This document shows, one piece after another, positions 19,604 through 28,263 of a DNA stretch of 64,000 nt. Under the pieces are notes generated by a model. That model had not been told where the DNA came from. It did no database searches and saw only the letters and a list, made by a program, of their open reading frames with translations. Each line of letters opens with the position of its first letter. Position 1 is the stretch's first letter. Source of the DNA: Mycobacterium sp. 852002-51057_SCH5723018 (GTDB lineage: Bacteria > Actinomycetota > Actinomycetes > Mycobacteriales > Mycobacteriaceae); assembly GCF_001667035.1 (NCBI RefSeq), contig NZ_LZIR01000070.1, positions 186,001-250,000 of the forward strand. Direction: 5' to 3'. The position numbers and the translations under genes are program-made.

Positions 19604-20337
19604 GCCGCCACCGAATGATCAAGAGCCCCAAGCACTTCGGCTCGCAGCTCGGACCGGGGTTGATCACTGCGCGCGTCGGGAACGTCAAGCGATGCCCGCA
19701 CCGGCTCACCCGCCCGGCCCAGCACGACGATCCGGTCCCCCAGCGCCAGCGCCTCGTCGACATCGTGGGTGACGAACACGATTGTGGTCGGGTGGGTGCG
19801 CCAGGTGGCGATGAGCAGCCGCTGCATCGCGGCCCGGGTCTGGGTGTCCAGCGCCCCGAACGGCTCGTCCATCATCACCGCCCGCGGCGCCCCGGCCAGG
19901 CCGCGGGCGAGCTGAACGCGTTGGCGCATACCTCCGGACAGGCTCTTGGGCAGGTAGTTGCCGAAGCCGGTGAGCCCGAGTTCGTCGATCCAGCGCTCGG
20001 CCTGGGCGCGTCGGCCCGCACGCGGCACCCCGCGCAGCCGCAGCGCCAGCTCGATGTTGGACCGCACGGTGCGCCACGGCAGCAGCGCGTTGTCCTGGAA
20101 CACCATGCCGCGGTCGCCGGAGGTGGTGGTGACCTCGGCGCCGTCGGCCACTACCCGGCCCTCGTCGGGCGACAGCAGGCCGGCCAGGGCGCGCAACACC
20201 GTCGACTTGCCGCAGCCTGACGGCCCTGTGAGCACCAGGATCTCCCCCGGCCGCACCGCCAGGCTCAGGCCGTCGATGACCGGAGTCCCGGTGTAGGACA
20301 AGCGAACCCGGTCCAGCTCGAGGCTCATGCCCTTCAT
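19600..20337 (-). CDS. ABC importer ATPase (SsuB/TauB type)
   Basis: Energises the importer encoded by the next two genes. Walker A is GPSGCGKST, the Q-loop region VFQDNALLPWRTV, signature LSGGMRQRVQLARGLA, Walker B AVMMDEPFGALD, and H-loop VTHDVDEAL. The AlllPW-containing Q-loop and overall length (245 residues) match the nitrate/sulfonate/taurine class. ATG 20337 overlaps the permease stop, and its own stop overlaps the flavoprotein start. Upstream in-frame codons translate the permease gene in another frame and are ignored. Confidence 0.93.
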   Translation of the reverse strand: MKGMSLELDRVRLSYTGTPVIDGLSLAVRPGEILVLTGPSGCGKSTVLRALAGLLSPDEGRVVADGAEVTTTSGDRGMVFQDNALLPWRTVRSNIELALRLRGVPRAGRRAQAERWIDELGLTGFGNYLPKSLSGGMRQRVQLARGLAGAPRAVMMDEPFGALDTQTRAAMQRLLIATWRTHPTTIVFVTHDVDEALALGDRIVVLGRAGEPVRASLDVPDARSDQPRSELRAEVLGALDHSVAA

Positions 20338-21191
20338 CGCCGGCCCTCCTCGCCCCGCGGCAGCCAGCGCGTCACGCGGCGACCCACCAGTTCGACGGCC
20401 GCCGATGTCGCGAACCCCAGCACGCCGATGGTGATGATGCCGACGAACACCTGCGGGTAGGCCAGCACGGTGTAGTCCTGCCAGGTGCGGTAGCCGACGC
20501 CGAGCCGGCCCGAGATCATCTCCGCGGAGATCACGCAGATCCACGCCACCCCCATGCCGACCGACAGGCCGCCGAACACCCCCGGCAGGATGCCCGGCAG
20601 CACCACCTGGCTGAGCACCGCCCGCCGGCCGCCGCCCAGGGTGCGCACCGAGTCCTCCCACAGCGTGGGCAGCGCCCGCACCGCGTGCCGCGTGCTGACC
20701 ATGATCGGGAAGTAGGCCGCCAGGAAGGTGATGAACACGATGCCGGCCTCGTCGGTCGGGAACAGCAGGATCGCCACCGGCACGATCGCGATGGCCGGGA
20801 CGGGCCTGGCCAGCTCGGCCAGCGGGCCGAAGGTGTCGGCGAACCACCGCGAGCGGCCGAGCAGCACGCCGGTCGCGACGCCGATCACGGCGGCCAGCCC
20901 GAAGCCGGTGAGGATCCGCAGCAACGACTGCGCCAGGTCAAGCCAGTACTCGTAGGCGCCGAGCCGGCGCTGCAGCGCGTGCACGATCGAAGTCACGGTG
21001 GGCAACGTGTCGAAGTGCAAGAGCAACCGCACCTTGCCGGCGGTGAGCAGCTGCCACAGCCCGATCGCGGCGGCCACCGACGCCAGCCGCACCGCGCGCG
21101 ACCGCCAGGGTGAGGTGGGGCGCCGCGGCGGCGCCGGCGGGGGCGCCGCGACCGGGTCGAGCACCTGATCGACCACTATGTTGGCGGTCAT
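20334..21191 (-). CDS. ABC importer permease (SsuC/TauC type)
   Basis: 285-residue integral membrane protein with about six helices: VRLASVAAAIGLWQLLTA, then the BPD_transp_1 domain from LLRILTGFGLAAVIGVATG on. The EAA loop appears as DSVRTLGGGRRAVLSQVVLP, which contacts the ATPase. ATG 21191 overlaps the lipoprotein stop (ATGA). The substrate class is predicted as sulfonate, nitrate or a related small anion from family resemblance only. Confidence 0.92.
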   Translation of the reverse strand: MTANIVVDQVLDPVAAPPPAPPRRPTSPWRSRAVRLASVAAAIGLWQLLTAGKVRLLLHFDTLPTVTSIVHALQRRLGAYEYWLDLAQSLLRILTGFGLAAVIGVATGVLLGRSRWFADTFGPLAELARPVPAIAIVPVAILLFPTDEAGIVFITFLAAYFPIMVSTRHAVRALPTLWEDSVRTLGGGRRAVLSQVVLPGILPGVFGGLSVGMGVAWICVISAEMISGRLGVGYRTWQDYTVLAYPQVFVGIITIGVLGFATSAAVELVGRRVTRWLPRGEEGRR

Positions 21192-22588
21192 ACCGAACCT
21201 CCCAGTGCCTGTTGGTAATCCATGGCGACGCTGCCTGGATGCGTGGTGGCGTAGCGACGCGCCCCGGCCGGGGTGCCGAAGGGGTGATAGGTCTGGGCCC
21301 CTCCTGTTTGCAGGCGCACCCAGACCGCCTTGTCGGCGAACCAGCGTGTCCCCAGCTCGGCGTCGGGCACGTACGCCGCCCGTACCTTGGCGCCGCGGGC
21401 GGTCGCGTCCCTGACCGCACGCAGCAAATCCGTTGGGGTGGCGACGGTTTGCGTCGTGTCGGTCCCGTCCAGCCACAGTTCGCTGGCCTGGGCGGGGTCG
21501 CCGGCCAGCAGCGACGGGTTGGCGGTGCGCGCCCGGGTGGCCTGGTAGTCCAGCCCGCGGGCGGCGAACACCGCGCGCAGCGGCTCGTCCACCACGAACT
21601 TTCCGACGTCGAGATCGGCGAAGTCGCCGATCGACTTCAGGTACGGCACATCGCTTTTCAGCGCGTCGACCAGCGACGGCTTGAGGGTCGTGTCGAACGA
21701 CGTGCCGCCCGGGCCGTTGTAGAGGTACACCACCTCCTGCGGCAGCCCGCTGGACTGGGCGACGATGCGGGCCGCCTCCAGCGGCTTTTCGTTGAGGAAG
21801 TCGGTGGCATCCAGCTGCGCCTGCAGGAACGCCGCGAGCACCTCCGGGTGGGCCGATGCATACGAGCGGCGCACCACCACGCCGTGCAGGGTGGGCAGGT
21901 TCAGCTCGGCCCCGTCGTAGAGCAGTTTGGCCTTGCCCTGGTAGACCAGCAGACCGGGCCAGGCGACGAACTGCGAAAGCCCCTGCACCTGACCCGATTC
22001 CAGCGCCGAGGCGCCGATCTGAGGCTGCTGGTTGAGCACCTCGACGCCATTGATGCCGGCCCTTTGCAGCGCGCGCACCAGCGTGCCGTGGCCGGCCGAG
22101 CCCACGCTGGCCGAGACCTTCGTGCCCGCCAGGTCGGCCAGCCCCGTTGCCGCCGAATCCGGCTTCACCACAACCATGTTCAGGGCGCCCTTGGGGTTGT
22201 AGCCGGTGATCGAGACGATCTCGGTGCGGGCCAGCGGATTGGCCTGCGTCTTGGAGCCGTTGATCAGCATCGGGTAGTCGCCCATCGAGCCGATGTCGAT
22301 CTTTTCGGCGAGCATCTGCGCGGTGATCGGGGCGCCGGTGTCGTAGTCCTGCCAGCGCACCGCGTACCGGGTGCCGGTGCGGGCGGTGATGTCGGCGAGC
22401 CGGTGCTCCAGGTAGCCCTGCGCGCGCAGCAGCGTGCCTGCGGTGACGGTGTTGATGGTCTTGGACTGGTAGCCCACCACGACGTTGACCACACCGGAGG
22501 ACTGTGAGAGCGATTCCAGCGAGCAACCGGAGGCCAGGGCGACGACGGCGGTTGCCACCGACATCAGCCGGAGGGCGCGCTTTTTCAT
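21188..22588 (-). CDS. ABC importer substrate-binding lipoprotein with extra C-terminal domain
   Basis: 466 residues. Signal peptide with lipobox ASGC (C22) predicts a cell-envelope lipoprotein. Residues about 35-330 match SsuA/TauA/NrtA-like periplasmic binding proteins (VVVGYQSKTINTVTAGTLL, IDIGSMGDYPML, VSASVGSAGHGTLVRALQ). The protein is about 130 residues longer than usual. The C-terminal portion (ELGTRWFADKAVWVRLQ ... GARRYATTHPG) resembles NosL-type metal-binding accessory domains, by eye only. It is translationally coupled to the permease and follows the ferredoxin gene after 16 bp. Confidence 0.88.
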   Translation of the reverse strand: MKKRALRLMSVATAVVALASGCSLESLSQSSGVVNVVVGYQSKTINTVTAGTLLRAQGYLEHRLADITARTGTRYAVRWQDYDTGAPITAQMLAEKIDIGSMGDYPMLINGSKTQANPLARTEIVSITGYNPKGALNMVVVKPDSAATGLADLAGTKVSASVGSAGHGTLVRALQRAGINGVEVLNQQPQIGASALESGQVQGLSQFVAWPGLLVYQGKAKLLYDGAELNLPTLHGVVVRRSYASAHPEVLAAFLQAQLDATDFLNEKPLEAARIVAQSSGLPQEVVYLYNGPGGTSFDTTLKPSLVDALKSDVPYLKSIGDFADLDVGKFVVDEPLRAVFAARGLDYQATRARTANPSLLAGDPAQASELWLDGTDTTQTVATPTDLLRAVRDATARGAKVRAAYVPDAELGTRWFADKAVWVRLQTGGAQTYHPFGTPAGARRYATTHPGSVAMDYQQALGGSV

Positions 22589-22604
22589 GGAAAGCCTTGG
22601 CGTT

Positions 22605-22832
22605 TCAGCGGATCAGATAGGGCATGTTGACCGTGACGGCGCCGGTCGGGCAGCGGGCCGCACACGGGCCGCAGTACCAGCATTCGTCGACATGCATGTA
22701 GGCCTTGCCCGTGTCGGGGTTGATGGCCAGCGCGTCCAGCGGACAGACCTCGACGCACAGGGTGCAGCCGTCGATACACAGCGACTCGTCGATGGTCACC
22801 GGGACATCGGCGCGGTGGTTGACCAGCGTCAT
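22605..22832 (-). CDS. 2[4Fe-4S] ferredoxin (AprB-like)
   Basis: 75-residue electron carrier. Two cluster-binding motifs are visible: CIDGCTLCVEVCP and CWYCGPCAARCP, the latter like the second cluster of AprB. ATG 22832 has GAGGAG upstream. It is encoded in the operon of the AprA-like flavoprotein, so it probably serves as that enzyme's redox subunit. The very short C-terminus lacks the tail that wraps around AprA in true dissimilatory reductases. Confidence 0.9.
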   Translation of the reverse strand: MTLVNHRADVPVTIDESLCIDGCTLCVEVCPLDALAINPDTGKAYMHVDECWYCGPCAARCPTGAVTVNMPYLIR

Positions 22833-22842
22833 GGCTTGCTCC

Positions 22843-23601
22843 TCATCGGGTTGCTCTGATCAGGCTGCCGCGCATAGTGATTCGATCGCCGCGCATCCGG
22901 ATGTATTCCAGGTCAACGGGCCTGCCGTCGTCGAGGCAGGTGAGCCGCTCCAGCATGAGCAGCGCCGCCCCGTCGGGCACCTGCAGGGTGGCCGCCGAGT
23001 GCGGGTCGGCGGGGATGGCCTCCAGCGCCAGCGACGCCGAGCCCAGCCGCTGCCCGCTGACCTGCTCGATGAGCGCGAACAGGTCTTGCTTTTCCAGGTG
23101 GTTCTCCAGCGGGTGGTCCAGGATCTGGTTTCCGATGTCGGGCGCCAGGTAGGTCAGGTCGAGGCTGAGCGGCAGGTCACCGAGGTAGCGCAGCCGCTCG
23201 ACGAACACCGCCTGTTCGCCGGGTTGCAGCCGCAGCCGGCGGGCCACCGACGGCGGGGCGGTCACCGGCATGGCGGCCCGCACCTCGTTGCGAACCTCGC
23301 CGAGGTGCTTGAACGTCTCCTTCAAACCCAGCAACGCGTCGAGCCCATGTTCGTACTTGCGCTGCGCGACGTGGGTGCCGACCTTCGGTCCGCGGTCGAT
23401 CAGGCCCTCGTGTTTGAGGACGGCGAGCGCCTCACGAACGGTGTTGCGCGACACCGAGAATTCGGCCGCCAATTCCAGTTCGGCGGGCAGCCCGTCCGGG
23501 TAGGCGCCGGCGTGGATCTGTTGGCGCACCACGTCGGCGACCCGGCGCGCGCGATTGGCCCGCGAGCCTTGACTGTCCCCGATCGGTACTGGTTGCGCCA
23601 C
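22843..23601 (-). CDS. GntR/HutC-family transcriptional regulator
   Basis: 252 residues. N-terminal winged helix with LPAELELAAEFSVSRNTVREAL and GLIDRGPKVGTHVA, and C-terminal UTRA ligand-binding domain (FVERLRYLGDLPLSLDLTYL). It is the first gene of the ferredoxin-importer-flavoprotein operon (10 bp to the ferredoxin), so it is probably its autoregulated local repressor and senses the imported compound. The GTG at 23601 has TAGCGT 6 nt upstream, consistent with a leaderless transcript. Confidence 0.93.
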   Translation of the reverse strand: MAQPVPIGDSQGSRANRARRVADVVRQQIHAGAYPDGLPAELELAAEFSVSRNTVREALAVLKHEGLIDRGPKVGTHVAQRKYEHGLDALLGLKETFKHLGEVRNEVRAAMPVTAPPSVARRLRLQPGEQAVFVERLRYLGDLPLSLDLTYLAPDIGNQILDHPLENHLEKQDLFALIEQVSGQRLGSASLALEAIPADPHSAATLQVPDGAALLMLERLTCLDDGRPVDLEYIRMRGDRITMRGSLIRATR

Positions 23602-23607
23602 GCCGTC

Positions 23608-23613
23608 ACGCTA
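23608..23613 (-). promoter_or_regulatory. -10 box of the GntR operon, leaderless
   Basis: TAGCGT on the minus strand ends 6 nt before GTG 23601 with no ribosome site between. The 202-bp divergent interval to the MFS gene should also hold the GntR operator; no clear dyad was identified. Confidence 0.45.
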
Positions 23614-23792
23614 TCGCCGGGCACGGCCATTTTCGGCCGACCGAGGAGCCCCGGCAAAAGCGCCTCAACGCATTGCGCCGGTGGCGATTCGGCCGCGACC
23701 AGCCCAAACCGGCGCAGGCGGCGGTATTGCGCCACCTCGGTGCGCTCGGCGCCTTTCCGATCCCACTGAGCGGAATCTCCGAAGCGTTGCTA

Positions 23793-23798
23793 TAACTT
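23793..23798 (+). promoter_or_regulatory. -10 box of the MFS gene
   Basis: TAACTT, within TATAACTTT, lies 5 nt upstream of GTG 23804, again without a Shine-Dalgarno sequence. Confidence 0.4.
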
Positions 23799-23803
23799 TG
23801 CTC

Positions 23804-25003
23804 GTGCCCGCAACCTGGCTCACCCGCAACGTGCTGGTGCTATCGCTGGTATCGCTGCTGCAGGATGCGGCCAGCGAGCTGCTGTATCCGCTGCTGCCGA
23901 TCTACCTGACCACCGTGCTGGGCGCGCCGCCGTCGGTCGTGGGGGCGGTGGAAGGCGCCGCGGAGGGCGCGGCGTCGCTGACCAAGATCGCGTCGGGCCC
24001 GCTCGGTGACCGGTGCGCCCGCCGCCCGCTGATCGGGACCGGTTACGGGATGGCGGCGTTGGGCAAGCTGATCGTCGCCGCGGCCGGCGCGTGGCCCGGG
24101 GTGCTGCTCGGGCGGGTGGTCGACCGGTTGGGCAAGGGACTGCGCGGTGCGCCGCGCGACGCGCTGCTGGTCGACGGCGTGACGGCCGCCGAGCGAGGCC
24201 GGGTGTTCGGGTTTCACCGCGCGATGGACACGCTGGGCGCGGTCATCGGGCCGCTGCTCGGCCTGGCCGGCTACGAGCTGTTCGATCACCGCATCGGTCC
24301 GGTGCTCTATCTGGCCGTGATCCCCGCCGTGGCGAGCACGCTGCTGATCGCCTGGGTGCGCGAGCGACCGCGGGACAACACGCGCGCGATCCGGGCGCCG
24401 ATCCTCGCCGGTGCCCAGCGGCTGCCCCTTCGATATTGGCGGCTGGTCTCGTTCCTGGTCGCGTTCAGCGTCGCCAACTTCCCCGACGCGCTGCTGTTGT
24501 TGCGGCTCAAGCAGATCGGCTTCTCGGTGGTCGCCGTCATCTTGGCCTACATCGGTTACAACCTGGTCTACGCGATGGCGAGCTTCCCGGCCGGCGTGCT
24601 CGCGGACCGCTTCGGCCGGCCCGTGGTCTACGGCGTCGGGCTGGCGTTCTTCTCGGTCGCCTATCTCGGCCTGGGCCTCACGACTGACACCGCGATCGCG
24701 CTGGTGTTGATCGTCGTGTACGGGCTGTTCACCGCGTGCTATGACGGCGTCGGAAAGGCTTGGGTGTCAACGATTGTCGGCGATGAGCTGCAGTCCAGCG
24801 CCCAGGGCCTCTTTCAGGGCCTGAGCGGGTTCGCGGTGCTGGCCGCCGGGCTGTGGGCCGGATTCCTGTGGGGCGCCAAAGGGCAGCTGCCGCTGCTGAT
24901 CTCGGGTGCGGTCGGCGCGGTGTTCGCCGGCGTCCTGCTCGGTGCGGCGGCCGTGGGGCCCCGCATTCCAGGCCGCGCGGACCTCCCTAGGCTCCCTCGG
25001 TAA
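23804..25003 (+). CDS. MFS transporter
   Basis: 399-residue major facilitator with about 12 transmembrane helices. GPLGDRCARRPLIGTGY is the loop 2-3 motif and GVLADRFGRPVVYGVGL its second-half counterpart; RVVDRLGKGLRGAPRDALL resembles the conserved loop of UMF1/bacterial drug transporters of unknown substrate. GTG 23804 (VPATWLTRNVLVL) is chosen from the -10 box; earlier in-frame starts extend into the promoter. It diverges from the GntR operon, so it might be under the same regulator. Its stop overlaps the end of the decarboxylase gene by 17 bp. Confidence 0.85.
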   Translation: MPATWLTRNVLVLSLVSLLQDAASELLYPLLPIYLTTVLGAPPSVVGAVEGAAEGAASLTKIASGPLGDRCARRPLIGTGYGMAALGKLIVAAAGAWPGVLLGRVVDRLGKGLRGAPRDALLVDGVTAAERGRVFGFHRAMDTLGAVIGPLLGLAGYELFDHRIGPVLYLAVIPAVASTLLIAWVRERPRDNTRAIRAPILAGAQRLPLRYWRLVSFLVAFSVANFPDALLLLRLKQIGFSVVAVILAYIGYNLVYAMASFPAGVLADRFGRPVVYGVGLAFFSVAYLGLGLTTDTAIALVLIVVYGLFTACYDGVGKAWVSTIVGDELQSSAQGLFQGLSGFAVLAAGLWAGFLWGAKGQLPLLISGAVGAVFAGVLLGAAAVGPRIPGRADLPRLPR

Positions 25004-27833
25004 CCACCCGCGCGGCGCTGTCGCCGTTGCGCGCCGAGGCATCCGAGGCTTTAGTGGGCAGCTCGAAGGCCGGGAAGGCCGAACCGACCGCGGCCATCGC
25101 CGCGTTGCGCTGGGCCTCCATCCGGGCCAGCGCCGCCTCGGTGAACACCGACAGGCCGAGTTCGGGGTTGTAGCCGTGGATCTCCTTGACGTCGAGCTGG
25201 GCCAGGAAATAGACGATCTCCTTGGACACCGCCTGACCCGGAACCAGCACCGGAAAGCCGGGCGGATACGGCACCACGAAGGTGGTCGACACCAGGCTCT
25301 TGCCCTCGGCCAGCCGCCGGCCCGCCCGGCCGATCTGCACGTGCTCGCGGTCCGACTCTTCGTATCCGGCGTAGAAGGCCGACCGCATGTCGCCGAACTG
25401 GCAGGCGTCGACGGGCCGGAAGGCCATGTCGAATTCGCTGAAATCGGGCAGGTGCGGCAGGTCCTCGGTGATCTCCTCGATCCGGCGCTCCTGCAACGCG
25501 CGGTCCTCCTTGCCGCCGATGCTCTGACTGCGCTCGAAGTCGCAGGCGATCCGGCGCAGCACGTCGAGCAGGTAATGCACGCTCGACCAGGTGACCCCGA
25601 TGGTGAAGATCAGCAGCACGCTGTTGATCGAGGTCTTGTTGATCTGGATGCCGAAGCGGTCCATCAGGATCTTCTCGCGGAAGTCGTAGCCGTTCATCCC
25701 GGTCTTGCCGATGAACAGCGTGGCCCGTGTCGGATCCAGCACGAACTGGTCGGAGCGCCACGCCTCGTTCCATTCGGCCAGGGCGCCCTGCCTGATCGAA
25801 GCGGTGGAACTAACCGCGGAGGCCCGGAACTCCTCGGGCACCAGGTCGGACTCGTCGAGGATGTGGAACCACTTGCCTATCAGCCGGTCCTTGCGGACAC
25901 GATGCCGAAAGACCAGCGCCATGTTGTAGACGTTGCGCACCATCTCGAAGCCCTCGATGTCGACCTGCCGGCGCGCCAGGTCCAGCGACGCCAGCAGCTG
26001 CTGGTTGGGCGACGTCGAGGTGTGGGTCAAAAACGCCTCGACGAACGCGTCGCGGGTCAGGGCCTTGAAGTCCTGGTCGCGGACGTGGACCATCGACGCC
26101 TGCCGGAGCGCCGACAGCGACTTGTGCGTGGAGTGCGTGGCGTACACGCGCACCCGCGCGCGGGCCGGGTCGGGCAGCAGCCGCCGTTCGACCCACTCCG
26201 ACCGGTTGACCCCCTCCATCGAGGCGGCCCAATCCCGGTACTCCGCAGCGTATTCCGGGGAGGCGAGCATCTGCTCGAGGCGCTCGGCGGACACCATCGC
26301 TGTGCGCTGCCGCGCCCACGGCACCGCCGTCGCGAACGCGTACCACGCCTCGTCCCACAAAAAGCAGATGTCCGGCTTGATGGCCAGCACCTCTTCCATC
26401 ACGCGGCGCGGGTTGTAGACCACGCCGTCGAAGGTGCAGTTGGTGAGCAGCAGCATCCGCACCCGGTCCAGCTGCCCGGCGGCCTCCAGGTCCAGCAGCG
26501 CCTTTTTGATCGTGTGCAGCGACACGGCCCCGTAGATCGCGTACTGCGGCAGCGGGTAGGCGTCCAGGTACAGCGGGTAGGCGCCGGCCAGCACCAGGCC
26601 GTAGTGATGCGACTTGTGGCAGTTGCGGTCGATCAGGACGATGTCGCCCGGGCGGGTCAGGGCCTGCACGACGATCTTGTTCGCGGTCGACGTGCCGTTG
26701 GTGACGAAGTAGGTCTCGTTGGCGTTCCAGGTGACGGCCGCCTTGTTCATCGCCGCCCTGATGTTGCCGTGCGGGTCCAGCAGCGAGTCCAGCCCGCCGG
26801 AGGTGGTCGACGTCTCGGCCATGAAGATGTTGCGGCCGTAGAACTCGCCCATGTCCTGCAGCGACTTCGAGTTGAAAATGCTGGCGCCCCGGGCGACGGG
26901 AAGCGCGTGGAACTGCCCGACCGGGGCCTTCGCGTAGGCGCGCAGGGCGTCGAAAAACGGTGTGGCGAAACGGTTTCGCAAGCCCGCCAGCACGGTGCTG
27001 TTCAGGTCGGTGACGTCGTTGAGCCGGTAGAACGTGCGGTCGTAGACGTCGGGTTCGTCCTCGGTCTCCGCGGCGATCGACTCGTCGGTGAGCAGGTACC
27101 GGTCGATGTGCGGCCGCAGCTCCCTGATCCATTCGGCGCATTCCACCCAGTCCTGGGCGTCGTCGGCCACCGTTTCGTCGGCGTCACCGCAACCCAGCAG
27201 CGTCGTCATCAACGGCACCCGGTCGCGGGACCGCAGCGGCAGGTCATGGCGGATGATCGCCGCCTGGATCTCGCCGTTCAGCGCGACCGCGGTGATGGCA
27301 TCTTCGATGCTGCCCACCACCAGCAGCGCGTACTGCACGTCGTCGGATGGGTTGCGCAGCGCCCGCAGGCACTCGGCCAAGCTGTCGGGGGTCGTCGCCG
27401 GGGCGTCGTCGGCCAGCAGCACGGTGTAGAACTGCTGCTTTTTGGCCCGCGCGACCAGCTCCTGCTCGGCCAGCGAGGCGGAGGTGTCGAACAGCCCCGC
27501 GCGGTCGCCGTATTCACTCAGCAGCCGCACCGCCAGCGAGACCTCCTCGGCGAGCCGGACCGTCGACAGGCTTTCCAGGTGGGCGCGGAAGGTCGCCAGG
27601 TTCTGGGCGCCCGGGTACAGCCAGTACCGCTCGTAGGCCCCGATGCGGTCCATCAGCCGCTTGACCTTGGCGATGTCGTGGGTCTTGTCCAGCCCGGCCA
27701 GGTCGACGTCGGCGAGGTGACGGCACGCGTCGTCGAGCAGATTCCACGTGTCCAGGCGCGTGTACGACGGGTTGGCCACCGCGGCGAGTGCGGACACGCG
27801 AAGGCGGCGCGGGCGCGCACTGTCTCGGTTCAT
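24987..27833 (-). CDS. PLP-dependent Orn/Lys/Arg decarboxylase family protein (Rv2531c-like)
   Basis: 948 residues. N-terminal receiver-like wing domain (to about residue 280), large PLP-binding aspartate aminotransferase-fold domain with FVTNGTSTANKIVVQAL, and the Schiff-base lysine in ATHSTHKSLSALRQ, then a C-terminal domain with VPYPPGFPVLVPGQ. The substrate (ornithine, lysine or arginine) cannot be read from the sequence. ATG 27833 (MNRDSARPRR) matches the M. tuberculosis orthologue; nine further codons upstream are rejected. 43 bp separate it from the upstream membrane protein gene. Confidence 0.93.
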   Translation of the reverse strand: MNRDSARPRRLRVSALAAVANPSYTRLDTWNLLDDACRHLADVDLAGLDKTHDIAKVKRLMDRIGAYERYWLYPGAQNLATFRAHLESLSTVRLAEEVSLAVRLLSEYGDRAGLFDTSASLAEQELVARAKKQQFYTVLLADDAPATTPDSLAECLRALRNPSDDVQYALLVVGSIEDAITAVALNGEIQAAIIRHDLPLRSRDRVPLMTTLLGCGDADETVADDAQDWVECAEWIRELRPHIDRYLLTDESIAAETEDEPDVYDRTFYRLNDVTDLNSTVLAGLRNRFATPFFDALRAYAKAPVGQFHALPVARGASIFNSKSLQDMGEFYGRNIFMAETSTTSGGLDSLLDPHGNIRAAMNKAAVTWNANETYFVTNGTSTANKIVVQALTRPGDIVLIDRNCHKSHHYGLVLAGAYPLYLDAYPLPQYAIYGAVSLHTIKKALLDLEAAGQLDRVRMLLLTNCTFDGVVYNPRRVMEEVLAIKPDICFLWDEAWYAFATAVPWARQRTAMVSAERLEQMLASPEYAAEYRDWAASMEGVNRSEWVERRLLPDPARARVRVYATHSTHKSLSALRQASMVHVRDQDFKALTRDAFVEAFLTHTSTSPNQQLLASLDLARRQVDIEGFEMVRNVYNMALVFRHRVRKDRLIGKWFHILDESDLVPEEFRASAVSSTASIRQGALAEWNEAWRSDQFVLDPTRATLFIGKTGMNGYDFREKILMDRFGIQINKTSINSVLLIFTIGVTWSSVHYLLDVLRRIACDFERSQSIGGKEDRALQERRIEEITEDLPHLPDFSEFDMAFRPVDACQFGDMRSAFYAGYEESDREHVQIGRAGRRLAEGKSLVSTTFVVPYPPGFPVLVPGQAVSKEIVYFLAQLDVKEIHGYNPELGLSVFTEAALARMEAQRNAAMAAVGSAFPAFELPTKASDASARNGDSAARVVTEGA

Positions 27834-27876
27834 GTCGTCATTGTGCTCGCCTGCGGGCACCGCGGGATCGTTTCGC

Positions 27877-28263
27877 TCAGCGATCCGGCTCGTCGCCGTC
27901 CACCACGCGACGGTTCGCCCGCCCGCTGTCCACCCAGCGCAGCACGGGGAGATCCCAGCGCCGCACGGGCAGGTCGGTGACGTCGCTCAGCGACCGCACC
28001 ACGGCCTGCGTCAGGCCCATGATGGCGGCCATCACCGGCAGCAGCGGCTGCAGCGGCCTGGCCGCCGAGCGGACCGTGCTGATGCGGCGCGCCATGATCA
28101 GGCGTTCGATCGAGTGGTACAGCCAGGCGCCGACGCCCAGCGCGTAGATCGCCAGCGCCGACGCGCCGATGGTCCACCCGTAGGCGGCGCACACGACGGC
28201 GCCCAGCACCACCGTCGCGGCCAGGAACGCCGCGGCGACGACGCGCAGCTCCAGCCGCGTCAC
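27877..28263 (-). CDS. conserved membrane protein (Rv2532c-like)
   Basis: About 128 residues with two N-terminal transmembrane helices ([20 protein letters not shown] and [19 protein letters not shown]), a third hydrophobic stretch around [17 protein letters not shown], and a charged C-terminus ending VVDGDEPDR. The function is unknown. GTG 28263 overlaps the nusB stop as GTGA. It has the same position after nusB in M. tuberculosis. Confidence 0.85.
   Translation of the reverse strand: MTRLELRVVAAAFLAATVVLGAVVCAAYGWTIGASALAIYALGVGAWLYHSIERLIMARRISTVRSAARPLQPLLPVMAAIMGLTQAVVRSLSDVTDLPVRRWDLPVLRWVDSGRANRRVVDGDEPDR

Noticed and set aside
21192..22526. Large frame joining the permease to a basic N-terminal protein
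   Set aside because: The N-terminal half is the binding lipoprotein gene read out of frame, with Arg/Gly-rich low-complexity composition.
24906..27980. 1024-codon plus-strand frame opposite the decarboxylase
   Set aside because: Antisense shadow created by codon bias; no recognisable domain, no ribosome site.
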